31,919 nucleotides of DNA, taken from assembly GCA_002365855.1 (NCBI GenBank), contig DFAP01000014.1, positions 1 through 31,919 of the forward strand, read 5' to 3'. This document shows positions 1 to 6,858 of the stretch, in pieces (position 1 is the first letter of the stretch; every line of letters begins with the position of its first letter). The notes below the pieces were generated by a model. It made no database searches and was not told where the DNA came from. It saw nothing but the letters and a program-made list of their open reading frames with translations. The stretch comes from Pelotomaculum sp. UBA3103. GTDB taxonomy: Bacteria > Bacillota > Desulfotomaculia > Desulfotomaculales > Pelotomaculaceae. A program made the position numbers and the translations under genes.

Positions 1-68
1 ACTGCATAAGTCCTGTATATAGTATCGTCGATTATGAAATAGCTTATAAAATATTTGACTGTGCCTCT

Positions 69-97
69 TTCAAGTTTACGAACTAGTGTTCTATAAT
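69..97 (+). promoter_or_regulatory. candidate sigma-A promoter for the amidase gene
   Basis: TATAAT at 92-97 is preceded by TTCAAG at 69-74 with a 17-base spacer. The -10 is perfect and the -35 is weak. It lies about 75 bases before the amidase start at 171 in an AT-rich stretch. This is motif matching only. Confidence 0.35.
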
Positions 98-170
98 ATA
101 AATGGGTTTCGAGAAATACTAGTTATATTATCCAATTATGTGGAAGTTATTTGAGGAGGGAATTATTAAC

Positions 171-857
171 ATGATCAAGCTTGTTATTGATCCAGGGCAC
201 GGAGGAAAGGATCCAGGTGCTGTCGGCAACGGCCTTAAAGAAAAAGATCTGAGCCTCCATCTATGCAAACTGGTGGCGGAGAAGTTTTCAGCTTACGAAG
301 TAGAAGTAACCCTGACCAGGACCGGTGATATAGACCTGGGTCTGAACGTTCGTGTCAATATTGCTAATAATATGCAGGCGGATTATTTCTGTTCGATTCA
401 CATCAACGCCGGCGGGGGAACCGGTTTTGAAAGCTTCACTTATACTTATTCAGCCGCTGATACCGAAAATTTACGCGATATCGTTCACAATATAGTGGCA
501 GGCTACTACAAGAGCGCGGGTTTCACGGACCGTGGCAAAAAACGGGCCAACTTTGCAGTCCTGCGAGATACCGAAATGCCTGCCGTCTTACTTGAAAATC
601 TGTTTGTAGACAACCAAAATGACGCAAAAAAATTAAAAGACGCCACTTTCCTGGACGGGTTGGCAGGAGTTATAGCCGACGGGTTGGTTAATGCTTTGGG
701 GATACCTTTGAAAAACCAGCAGTCATGGGATCCGGCCGGAGAGATTGCCAAGCTGAAAGCGGGCGGCCTGATTAATAGCGACCATCAGCCGGGTGATCCG
801 GTCATGTGGGGGGAACTGGTGACTGTTATCAACAGGTTGATGAACGCAACTAAATAG
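171..857 (+). CDS. N-acetylmuramoyl-L-alanine amidase (Amidase_3 / CwlD type)
   Basis: This zinc amidase should cleave the bond between N-acetylmuramic acid and L-alanine in peptidoglycan. The 228-residue protein opens directly with the family motif DPGHGGKDPGA (His10, with Glu24 as the second likely zinc ligand). It continues with SIHIN (third ligand region) and the catalytic-Glu segment LLENLF near residue 143. The last 35 residues, after a short linker, form a small domain (kLk..GLI...H..gdpv.WgEl..vinRl) common at the C-terminus of Firmicute and phage amidases, probably for wall binding. No signal peptide is visible, so it is either released by lysis, acts in a forespore or mother-cell compartment, or is a prophage-type remnant. 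ATG at 171 is chosen because GAGGAGGG sits at 153-160; an ATG at 138 has no such site. The gene stands alone. Confidence 0.88.
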   Translation: MIKLVIDPGHGGKDPGAVGNGLKEKDLSLHLCKLVAEKFSAYEVEVTLTRTGDIDLGLNVRVNIANNMQADYFCSIHINAGGGTGFESFTYTYSAADTENLRDIVHNIVAGYYKSAGFTDRGKKRANFAVLRDTEMPAVLLENLFVDNQNDAKKLKDATFLDGLAGVIADGLVNALGIPLKNQQSWDPAGEIAKLKAGGLINSDHQPGDPVMWGELVTVINRLMNATK

Positions 858-971
858 ATGTTTCACCTTTTAGTATTTTAAAAATATTAAGACCGAAACT
901 GAAGCCGGCCTTAAAATTTTTCTATGTTAATTAGTAAGTGTCTTGGACCTATGTGATATTCCCCTTGCATC

Positions 972-1961
972 TTAGTAGGCTCTCGCGTAATCTATCGCCT
1001 TTTGGGCGTTTATCAAACCGGCGCCCTGAGAGTTGGGATCCACATGTAGGTTTGTAGCCGTAATGGTAATAAACTTTTTGACATTCTCCGGCGCGAGTAC
1101 GGGGTTGGCCTCCAGCAACAACGCGCTTACGCCTGAGCATATCGGCGTGGCCATGGATGTGCCGGACAAAGAGGTATACCAGGAACCAAATCTTGTATTT
1201 TTGTTTTTCTTGTCCAGTAGCGAGCCCGGTGAGCGCAAAGAAATTATGTTGATGCCCGGCGCAACAACGTCTGGTTTTAGCAGGCCGTCAAAGGTGGGCC
1301 CCCGGCTTGAAAAATCAGCGATTTTATCATCTGTCAGGTTTACTGTGCCCATGTCGTCCGAGGCGCCTACAGTAATGGCTGAAGGGGCTATTACCGGAGA
1401 ATCTATTGTACCCTCACCGGGATCGCTGTTCCCGGCGGCGACGCAAACAACAATTCCTCTTTGCCACACTTCCTCCACCGCCGTTGCCAGCGGGTCGTCG
1501 CGGTAAGAAGTGCTTGCTGTGCTGCCCAGCGACATGGATAAAATCCTGATCCTGTATTGCTCTTTGTTTTCCACGGCCCAAGTCAGCCCTGATATTACTT
1601 CCGATGTTGAGCCGGAACCATACTTATCGAGAACTTTTATACCGATAAGATTGGCATCCGGGGCAGGGCTGCGGAACATTTCCTGCGATTGCAAGCCGTT
1701 CGAGGCAATGTCGCCTGCCACATGTGTTCCGTGTCCGTTGTCGTCGTAAGGAGAGTCGCGATTATTTATAACATCCCGGAAGGCGATTATTCGGTTCTTC
1801 GGCATGGTTAAGTCAGGGTGAGGGTATATGCCTGTATCTAATACTGCTATTGCCACGTCCTTACCGGTAATACCTTCCGCCCAAACAGACGGGGCCTGAA
1901 CTGTAGGCGCGGCAGTATCCAGGACCGTATGGACTGTACGGTCGTACCATATTTTTCCCAC
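972..1961 (-). CDS. subtilisin-like serine protease (S8, AprX-like) lacking a prodomain
   Basis: This is a serine endopeptidase of the subtilase family. The catalytic triad is complete: Asp42 in AVLDTGI, His77 in NGHGTHVAG, and Ser near residue 272 in SGTSMATP; the oxyanion Asn lies in AAGNSD. Signatures such as YPHPDL, PYDDNGHGTH and APDANLIG.KVL resemble Bacillus AprX. AprX has roughly 110-120 residues ahead of the point where this protein begins; here the frame opens at a GTG start (1961) five codons after an in-frame TAG. No signal peptide or prodomain is present and none is recognisable in the other frames back to 2227. The catalytic domain itself looks full length, ending with the usual GAGLINA.KA helix. 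It is either a natural short cytoplasmic form or a 5'-truncated gene. The flanking genes give no functional hint. Confidence 0.85.
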   Translation of the reverse strand: MGKIWYDRTVHTVLDTAAPTVQAPSVWAEGITGKDVAIAVLDTGIYPHPDLTMPKNRIIAFRDVINNRDSPYDDNGHGTHVAGDIASNGLQSQEMFRSPAPDANLIGIKVLDKYGSGSTSEVISGLTWAVENKEQYRIRILSMSLGSTASTSYRDDPLATAVEEVWQRGIVVCVAAGNSDPGEGTIDSPVIAPSAITVGASDDMGTVNLTDDKIADFSSRGPTFDGLLKPDVVAPGINIISLRSPGSLLDKKNKNTRFGSWYTSLSGTSMATPICSGVSALLLEANPVLAPENVKKFITITATNLHVDPNSQGAGLINAQKAIDYARAY

Positions 1962-2079
1962 CCGGGATATTTGCTAAGGGGGAAAGAGGTGTTTGTACAC
2001 AAATAATCTCCCGGCATAGTCCCGGGTTTCTACCGGCAGGAGGATATCCCCGTCTGATTGAATGATAAACAGTTTTCAA

Positions 2080-2227
2080 AAAAAAGTAAAAATATAAAAA
2101 AAGCTAATCTTAACAAACAGTCGATTAAAATTTTGCGCCTCTAATTCAATTTAATATATATTTAAGGTTTTAATAATTACTCATTAAGATTAAGAGTGTA
2201 GTATAAATAAAAAACGATGGGGGTGTT
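2080..2227. other. AT-rich intergenic spacer
   Basis: This stretch separates the divergent protease (minus) and ferritin-like gene (plus). It is rich in A/T tracts and TATA-like words and presumably holds promoters for both. I cannot assign a convincing -35/-10 pair, and no structured RNA or reading frame is evident. Confidence 0.4.
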
Positions 2228-2758
2228 TTGAAAGTGTTATTTAAACCCACCGAGATAGCCAACATTGCAATGAACATCGAGAAAAACGGACTTGCGTTTT
2301 ACAGCGCTCTAGCCAATAGAGTCAAAGAAGGAGAGACAAAAACCCTATTTACCTTCCTGGCAAAAGAGGAAAAGGAGCACTATGACACATTTGAAAAACT
2401 GTGTTCGAAGTTAGCCTCATACCAGGTTCCTGATTTTGATGAGGAATATGATGAATACATGCAGCAGTTAGTTGATAACAATGTATTTGCCGGTGACTGC
2501 AACGCTGCCGAACTGGCGGAGAAAGTCAAGACCCCGCTGGAGGCTATAGAAATGGCTCTCGGTTTTGAAAAAGATTCTGTGATATTTTTTATACAGTTGA
2601 AAAAGGTTATGCCCGCTGTGGAACAGTTTGCGGTCGAAGAGATGATCGAGGAGGAAAACAGGCATATTAAAAAACTGTTGTTGATCAAGAAGGATTTAAC
2701 CGAGACGAGAGAGGAGTTTTATATTACAAAAGGGGACTGGGATTCTGAGAGACAATAA
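2228..2758 (+). CDS. ferritin-like diiron protein (rubrerythrin-type, COG1633)
   Basis: The 176-residue protein is a four-helix ferritin-like fold. The iron-binding pattern of rubrerythrin domains can be traced in order: Glu in the first helix (IEKNGLAFY), ExxH in EEKEHY, Glu in the third helix (GFEKDSVIFF), and a second ExxH-type motif in EEENRHIKK. Such proteins handle iron or reduce peroxide in anaerobes. There is no rubredoxin domain at the C-terminus, so it would need a separate electron donor. The start is TTG at 2228 behind GATGGGGGTG; GTG at 2234 is an alternative two codons later. It is a single-gene unit ending in a strong hairpin. Confidence 0.8.
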   Translation: MKVLFKPTEIANIAMNIEKNGLAFYSALANRVKEGETKTLFTFLAKEEKEHYDTFEKLCSKLASYQVPDFDEEYDEYMQQLVDNNVFAGDCNAAELAEKVKTPLEAIEMALGFEKDSVIFFIQLKKVMPAVEQFAVEEMIEEENRHIKKLLLIKKDLTETREEFYITKGDWDSERQ

Positions 2759-2784
2759 GTTCGTTGGTTACTAATATTTTATAG

Positions 2785-2823
2785 TAATCCAAGGCCCTAC
2801 CTGACAGGTAGGGCCTTGGATTA
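2785..2823. terminator. perfect 18-bp inverted repeat between convergent genes
   Basis: Two exact 18-base arms (2785-2802 and 2806-2823) enclose a 3-base loop. The repeat sits between the convergent ferritin-like and GGDEF genes and includes the TAA stop of the latter. Neither side has a long T tract, but the stem is very stable, so a bidirectional terminator is the natural reading. Confidence 0.7.
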
Positions 2824-3630
2824 TTCTGACAAGGTTATTGGACCATATTGATTTCGATTTCCGATGCTGCGCTTTTTTTCATACATTCTGCTATCCGCCA
2901 GGTTGATCAAGTCATCTATTTTATCACCGTCTTCCGGGTATACAGCTATCCCGTAAGTAATGCCAATTTTATATACACCAGACACCTCAATCCTTGCGAG
3001 GGATTCTTCCAATCTTTGCAAGAGTGCTATTGCGCCGCCATAGTCTGTGTGGGGGATTAGCAGGACGAACTCGTCCCCGCCAAAGCGGGCCAGGGTGTCA
3101 GATGCCCGAATTAACTGGCTGATGTTTTCAGACACTTTTTTTAGAGCAGCATCGCCTAAAGCATGCCCCAGGTGATCCTTGATACCCTTAAAATTTATAA
3201 GGTCAATAAAGGCAATGGAGAGGGGCAGGTTGTAACGCTTGGCGCGCTTTAGCTCTGAAGCTGATAGATCTATTAACGAATGCCTGTTATGCAGGCCGGT
3301 TAAAGGATCTGTCCCGGCAATTATCAGCAGTTTTTTGATAATTAGCAATGAACCGGCTGCAAAAAGTAAAACACCGAATGCCATGAAGCTGTTCCCAAAA
3401 ATTTTTATGGTCATACCCGGCAGCATATAAAACTCATCTAATAGATCCAGCGCCGCCCCTACCGCAAAAAACCCTATGCCCGACAAAAACGCCAGCCACA
3501 TCCGTTCCCTCCCGTAAGCACTGTAAAGTTTATGGAAAGAAAAAAGAAGGACCAGGGAAACAATAAGTATTATCGATTCCGTGATAATATCTCCCGGATA
3601 CAAGTTGGTTTTTAACGGATACGGAAACAT
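2821..3630 (-). CDS. membrane-anchored diguanylate cyclase (GGDEF)
   Basis: This protein should make cyclic di-GMP from two GTP. Residues 15-32, 46-64 and 80-103 look like membrane helices, giving a small three-helix membrane sensor. The GGDEF domain starts at TDPLTGLHNR (about 107-116). The active site is intact as GGDEF at 184-188, and the product-inhibition site RxxD (Arg176-Asp179) lies exactly five residues before it, so the enzyme is expected to be active and feedback inhibited. Length (269 residues) is ordinary for this architecture. A cyclic di-GMP riboswitch and the remains of an HD-GYP gene lie in the same window, so local c-di-GMP signalling is plausible. What the membrane part senses cannot be told. 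Confidence 0.9.
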   Translation of the reverse strand: MFPYPLKTNLYPGDIITESIILIVSLVLLFSFHKLYSAYGRERMWLAFLSGIGFFAVGAALDLLDEFYMLPGMTIKIFGNSFMAFGVLLFAAGSLLIIKKLLIIAGTDPLTGLHNRHSLIDLSASELKRAKRYNLPLSIAFIDLINFKGIKDHLGHALGDAALKKVSENISQLIRASDTLARFGGDEFVLLIPHTDYGGAIALLQRLEESLARIEVSGVYKIGITYGIAVYPEDGDKIDDLINLADSRMYEKKRSIGNRNQYGPITLSE

Positions 3631-3681
3631 ACAGGCAACCTCTAAAAAGCTATTTTGTGCCAGAAAAGACAGTAGGATTAT

Positions 3682-3705
3682 GATTCTACAAATTTATATA
3701 GAATC
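3682..3705. repeat. inverted repeat upstream of the diguanylate cyclase
   Basis: GATTCTA (3682-3688) and TAGAATC (3699-3705) are separated by ten A/T bases. The repeat sits 52 bases before the GGDEF start, in its likely promoter zone. It could be a regulator binding site; this is only inferred from symmetry and position. Confidence 0.3.
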
Positions 3706-3782
3706 CCTTCGTATTAGAGGAAAATGTACATATTTTCAGGAGAAAAAAGGAAATATGACTGTTGCGGCGTAAAGAATAATGC

Positions 3783-4160
3783 GAAGAAAGCCATTATTTA
3801 TTATCAATATTTAAGCCAGGCCCCCTGACCGTCGAAGAAACAACTGAAATGCGCAGGCACAGCGAGATAGGTAACCGCATCGCGCAGTCGGCGCACAACC
3901 TGGTGCCGATTGCGGACTGGATCCTTAAGCATCATGAGTGGTGGAATGGCAAAGGGTACCCACTCGGCTTAAAAGAAGAAGAGATTCCCCTGGAATGCCG
4001 AATACTGGCCATTGCCGACGCTTATGACGCCATGACCAGCAGGCGCCCTTACCGCGAGGCTATGTCACATGAAGAAGCAGTAGCTGAGCTAAAAAAATAT
4101 GCTGGAATCCAGTTTGATCCCTTCCTGGTCCAAAAATTTCTGGAGGTATTGTCAAAGTAG
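3783..4160 (+). pseudogene. HD-GYP domain remnant (C-terminal part only)
   Basis: The frame encodes only the second half of an HD-GYP phosphodiesterase domain. It holds the typical KPGPLT.EE segment, an RHSEIG...I motif, the HHEWWNGKGYP (GYP) signature and the ADAYDAMTS..YR motif. The N-terminal half with the HD metal-binding pair, and any sensor domain, are missing. An in-frame stop lies at 3777-3779, and the readable frame begins at 3783 without a start codon or ribosome site; an internal ATG at 3849 would make a 103-residue fragment. Without the HD residues it cannot hydrolyse c-di-GMP. It is best read as a decayed partner of the neighbouring GGDEF gene, or a fragment left by a deletion. 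Confidence 0.8.
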
Positions 4161-4184
4161 GGCTACTATTACCGGCAGCCCTAC
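4157..4184 (+). terminator. weak hairpin at the end of the HD-GYP remnant
   Basis: GTAGGGCT (4157-4164) pairs with AGCCCTAC (4177-4184), overlapping the TAG stop of the remnant. No T tract follows, so termination is uncertain. Confidence 0.35.
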
Positions 4185-4453
4185 AACAGTAGATTCAACA
4201 GCTAGTGTGCTGCGTCAGGAATAAGTGTATTTACCAGTGGTCTTTCACTTTGAGGCTGCTTTTTTATTTTCACAAGTAAAAATGTACGTCTAGCAAAACA
4301 GGGCACGATCAGTACTTTATCAGCTTAATGACATTGACCTGATCATACAGAAGACCCCCGATGTAAGGCCCTGGCCAGGGTGTATAAAACTAGAACAAAG
4401 GCTGGCATTATATAGGTAAGATAGTGTTTTTTAATTCTAAGGGAGGTCATGGC
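4185..4453. other. intergenic region without recognisable genes
   Basis: No credible reading frame is seen. The region contains a 12-base perfect palindrome, CCCTGGCCAGGG, at 4370-4381, about 75 bases before the DUF3793 gene; it may be an operator, but there is no second copy. A T-rich tract lies near 4260. Confidence 0.35.
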
Positions 4454-5065
4454 GTGGATAGAGATCAAAAATTTAAATATTTGGAGTGCCTGAACAGGCT
4501 GCAGGGGAAAGATTATCTCGCGGCTACCATCTCCTTTGGCGCCGCTCCCACGATTAAAGGCAAGAAACCGTCCTCCCTGCTTACTTTTACTATGACGAGA
4601 AAAAACCTTCTTGCTCTGTGGCATTATTATAAACAGGATTTGTGCCGGGAGTTAAACCTGGAGTATTTCGAGCTTAAAGACAGAGGGGAAAGCGTATCGG
4701 TACTGTTTTACAGGAGGAAAATGCTTGAAAGGCATGTCGCTAACAAGCACAACCTGGCCTTTTTGAATAGTGTGGGCTATCAGGAAGCTGTTACCTTGGA
4801 CGAAAAGCTGCAATTGCTAAAAAGCAGGTTTGCCTCCACCTGTGCCCATGAAGTGGGCATATTTTTAGGAATTCCGGTTGAGGATGTGGAAGGTTTCATG
4901 GAACACAAGGGAAAACATTATTTATTATCCAGGTACTGGAAGGTATACCGAAACCGGGAGCGGGCTGAACTGCTTTTTGGAATCTATGACGAGGCCAGGA
5001 GCAATATAGCCAGAGCTGTTGTAAGCTTTAGCGAAGGATACAGTTCACCTCAGGATTACAGGTAG
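4454..5065 (+). CDS. DUF3793 family protein
   Basis: The protein has about 203 residues, no signal peptide and no membrane helix, so it is probably cytoplasmic. Its C-terminal half carries the pattern typical of DUF3793: CAHEVGIFLG.P.EDV.GF, followed by a YWKVY segment and a closing helix with FGIYDEAR. Family function is unknown to me; homologues occur in anaerobic Firmicutes. GTG at 4454 is preferred because GGGAGG sits at 4441-4446, seven bases ahead; an in-frame ATG at 4424 has no ribosome site. It is a single gene followed by palindromic repeats. The function is left open. Confidence 0.75.
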   Translation: MDRDQKFKYLECLNRLQGKDYLAATISFGAAPTIKGKKPSSLLTFTMTRKNLLALWHYYKQDLCRELNLEYFELKDRGESVSVLFYRRKMLERHVANKHNLAFLNSVGYQEAVTLDEKLQLLKSRFASTCAHEVGIFLGIPVEDVEGFMEHKGKHYLLSRYWKVYRNRERAELLFGIYDEARSNIARAVVSFSEGYSSPQDYR

Positions 5066-5082
5066 GGAGCCGGCCTATGGGA

Positions 5083-5190
5083 TAGAAGGGGTCAGATAGA
5101 AGGGGTCAGGCTTGCATTATTGCATTAGTGCTATTGCTGATGCAATAATGCAAGCATGACCCCTTTGCCTTGCATGACCCCTTTGCCTTG
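5083..5190. repeat. REP-like palindromic repeat cluster
   Basis: The core is a perfect 16-base inverted repeat (5110-5125 against 5140-5155), extended outward by AAGGGGTCA / TGACCCCTT (5100-5108, 5157-5165). The left side carries GATAGAAGGGGTCA twice, and the right side carries TGACCCCTTTGCCTTG twice in direct orientation. This nested palindrome with flanking direct repeats is the build of REP or BIME-type elements, which are mobilised in trans by IS200-like (RAYT) transposases. No transposase gene is in the window. Confidence 0.65.
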
Positions 5191-5216
5191 ACATAATCTT
5201 TCACCTGTAATATATT
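5188..5216 (+). promoter_or_regulatory. sigma-A promoter of the winged-helix / membrane protein operon
   Basis: TTGACA at 5188-5193 and TATATT at 5211-5216 are separated by exactly 17 bases. The spacer and -10 lie inside a long palindrome, so this looks like a strong promoter meant to be repressed. Confidence 0.75.
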
Positions 5217-5233
5217 TATTACAGGTGAAAGAT
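5196..5233. promoter_or_regulatory. palindromic operator overlapping the -10 region
   Basis: Arms of at least 15 bases (5196-5210 and 5219-5233; core TTTCACCTGTAA / TTACAGGTGAAA) are exact inverted copies. They cover the spacer, the -10 box and the expected start site. The adjacent winged-helix gene is the obvious candidate to bind here and repress itself. The sequence would also form a hairpin, but no T tract follows, so an operator is favoured. Confidence 0.65.
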
Positions 5234-5332
5234 ATGATAGTTACCGATATCAACGTTTGAAAGGGGGGGTAGGAGATAAATGATAAAAATAATTTAAAAC
5301 CAATATCACCTTCCGGAGACGGATTAGTCAAA

Positions 5333-5653
5333 ATGCTAGAGGCAATGGCAAATCCACACCGGTTAAGAATTATTGCTTTGCTGAACGGCAGGCGTATCCA
5401 TGTGAGTCAGCTCGCCCGTGAGGTTATGATAAGCCGACCGCTGTTATACATGCATTTGAAGCGCTTAGAGAATGCTGGGTTGGTGACGAGCAAAATGGAA
5501 TTATCCGAGGATGGCAAAGCAATGAATTACTACGAAATAACTTCGTTTGTACTCCATCTAAGTCCAGAGAGCATTGCTGAAGCGGTAAATACGCTAAGTA
5601 TTAAAAAACCTGACGGTATTGATTTAATGAAAGATGAGAAGGGGGATAAATAA
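5333..5653 (+). CDS. ArsR-like winged-helix transcriptional regulator
   Basis: A DNA-binding protein of at least 106 residues. The wHTH is clear: LEAMANPHRLRIIALL (first helix, as in ArsR regulators), then the VSQLAREVMISRPLLYMHLKRLENAGLV helix-turn-helix, then a beta wing. No metal-binding cysteines of the classical ArsR sensor (CxC) are present, so it is probably not a metal sensor. ATG at 5333 is the first in-frame start, but it lacks a good ribosome site, and homologous-looking sequence runs upstream in frame to 5273. The strong site GGTAGGAG (5268-5275) instead serves ATG 5280, which is in another frame and stops after five codons. A -1 shift at the A tract would join them. The stop codon overlaps the next gene as TAATG, implying coupled translation. 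Confidence 0.75.
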   Translation: MLEAMANPHRLRIIALLNGRRIHVSQLAREVMISRPLLYMHLKRLENAGLVTSKMELSEDGKAMNYYEITSFVLHLSPESIAEAVNTLSIKKPDGIDLMKDEKGDK

Positions 5654-5940
5654 TGAACAATTTTCCAAATGAGTTTGCCGGAATGGGTTTTGTGCTCGTT
5701 ATATTGACGCTGGTTACTATATTAATCGTAGTTGTGATAACGCAAGGACTAAAAACCGCGCAAGCAAAAGCTAAGAGCATGGTTGAAATCGCCAGGGACG
5801 AGGCGTATCGCAAGCTTGCGGAGGAAGCCATTTCAGTGCAGCAGAAGATAGCCGGGGATCAACAGAAGATAGTTAAGGATCTATCTGAGATGAAGGAGCA
5901 TATAAATGCCATGGAGAAGATGCTTCGAGAGGTTAATTGA
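5653..5940 (+). CDS. small membrane-anchored coiled-coil protein
   Basis: The 95-residue protein has one membrane helix at about residues 11-32 (a run of V, I, L and T), then a long charged, heptad-like helix from about 35 to 95 (KAKSMVEIARDEAYRKLAEEA, then repeated QQKI). The expected topology is a short outside N-terminus with a cytoplasmic coiled coil. Its ATG overlaps the stop of the winged-helix gene by one base, so the two are made together. A reasonable inference is that the coiled coil binds or sequesters the regulator at the membrane; there is no direct evidence. I do not recognise a named family. Confidence 0.7.
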   Translation: MNNFPNEFAGMGFVLVILTLVTILIVVVITQGLKTAQAKAKSMVEIARDEAYRKLAEEAISVQQKIAGDQQKIVKDLSEMKEHINAMEKMLREVN

Positions 5941-5956
5941 GGGTTAACACAAACTG

Positions 5957-5982
5957 GAAGGCTGCCGTTACTGGCAGCCTTC
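5957..5982. terminator. hairpin between convergent operon and sigK
   Basis: GAAGGCTGCC (5957-5966) and GGCAGCCTTC (5973-5982) form a 10-bp stem with a 6-base loop. It lies just after the membrane protein gene and overlaps the end of sigK on the other strand. No long T tract is present on either side. Confidence 0.6.
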
Positions 5983-6675
5983 AGCGGTAAATTCCCGGGC
6001 AAGCTTGCTGATTGCCCTTTTTTCAATGCGTGAAACATATGATCGTGAAATACCCAGGTGCCGGGCTATTTCGCGCTGGGTCTTGCGGTCCCCGTTTTCC
6101 AAACCGAATCTCAATTCAAGCACCTTTTTTTCACGGCGCGTAAGGAGACATACTTTCTCACGCAGGCGCTTTTGCTCAAAACGGTTTTCTACCAGTTCAG
6201 ACACGACTTCCGGATGAGTGCCAAGGATATCGATTAAGGTGATTTCGTTTCCTTCTTTGTCCACACCTATCGGGTCATAGAGCGAGACCTCAGACCTTAC
6301 TTTTTTCATAAACCTCAGGTGCATCAGGATCTCATTTTCTATGCACCTGGCAGCATAGGTAGCCAGCCGGGTCCCTTTGCCGGGATTAAAGGTATTGATT
6401 GCTTTGATCAGGCCGATGGCGCCTATGGAAATCAGATCATCGGGGTCTTCCCCTGTGGAATCGAATTTTTTTACAATGTGTGCTACCAGGCGGAGATTAC
6501 GTTCGGTCAGGACGTTGCGAGCCTTTTCATCACCCCGCTTCAAAAGCCGCAGGTATTTCGCCTCCTCCTCCTCAGAAAGCGGCTGTGGAAACGTGTTGTT
6601 GGCAATATAGGAAACGAGCAGCAGGAGTCCGTTGACAAGCGACACAACGGTTAGGGTCCAGAGACCAGGCAGCAT
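5968..6675 (-). CDS. sigK: RNA polymerase sporulation sigma factor sigma-K (pro-sigma-K)
   Basis: Sigma-K directs late mother-cell transcription (coat and cortex genes) in sporulation. The 235-residue protein closely follows Bacillus SigK. A hydrophobic pro-sequence (about 1-25, ending before [12 protein letters not shown]) is to be removed by SpoIVFB-type proteolysis. Region 2 contains [31 protein letters not shown] and [17 protein letters not shown]. Region 4 contains LELRFGL and the helix-turn-helix [23 protein letters not shown]. The reading frame is continuous, so no skin-type element interrupts it here. ATG at 6675 follows a G-rich site (GGGGGGTGGG). It is a monocistronic minus-strand gene, divergent from mobA. 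The family match is strong. Confidence 0.95.
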   Translation of the reverse strand: MLPGLWTLTVVSLVNGLLLLVSYIANNTFPQPLSEEEEAKYLRLLKRGDEKARNVLTERNLRLVAHIVKKFDSTGEDPDDLISIGAIGLIKAINTFNPGKGTRLATYAARCIENEILMHLRFMKKVRSEVSLYDPIGVDKEGNEITLIDILGTHPEVVSELVENRFEQKRLREKVCLLTRREKKVLELRFGLENGDRKTQREIARHLGISRSYVSRIEKRAISKLAREFTAEGCQ

Positions 6676-6858
6676 CCATTACCCACCCCCCAATAAATTG
6701 CATGCAATAAATAATATGTAAGCGGCAAGTATTTTGGTGCATGTACAGTCGAAAATTGTTTTTAGAGAGGATTTTTACTTAACACCGGAGAAGATATATA
6801 CTTTTAAGCAGGTCTGTAAAAACTTCTATTAGGACCATATGCGGAGGGAGCAGCGATA
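6676..6858. other. divergent intergenic region sigK / mobA
   Basis: This holds the promoters for both genes. On the minus strand CATATTAT (about 6714-6721) resembles a sigma-E -10 box, which would fit sigK, but a matching -35 at the usual distance is not convincing. Nothing else is seen. Confidence 0.35.

Noticed and set aside
138..170. Upstream ATG for the amidase at 138
   Set aside because: It has no ribosome site, whereas GAGGAGGG lies correctly before ATG 171, where the family motif begins.
1033..1749. Plus-strand frames opposite the subtilase gene
   Set aside because: They are antisense shadows of a well-supported protease and show no protein-family features.
1861..2079. Minus-strand frame overlapping the start of the subtilase, considered as a frameshifted prodomain
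   Set aside because: Its residues do not resemble an S8 prodomain, it overlaps the catalytic domain in another frame and lacks a ribosome site.
5083..5190. Short repeats read as a possible CRISPR array
   Set aside because: There are only two copies per side, they are in opposite orientation around a palindrome, spacers are lacking and there are no cas genes.
5968..6675. Possible skin-element interruption of sigK
   Set aside because: The gene is continuous from pro-sequence to region 4, so no interruption exists in this window.
6704..6730. Sigma-E-like -10 box upstream of sigK
   Set aside because: CATATTAT fits, but there is no matching -35 at the usual distance, so it is not listed as a promoter.
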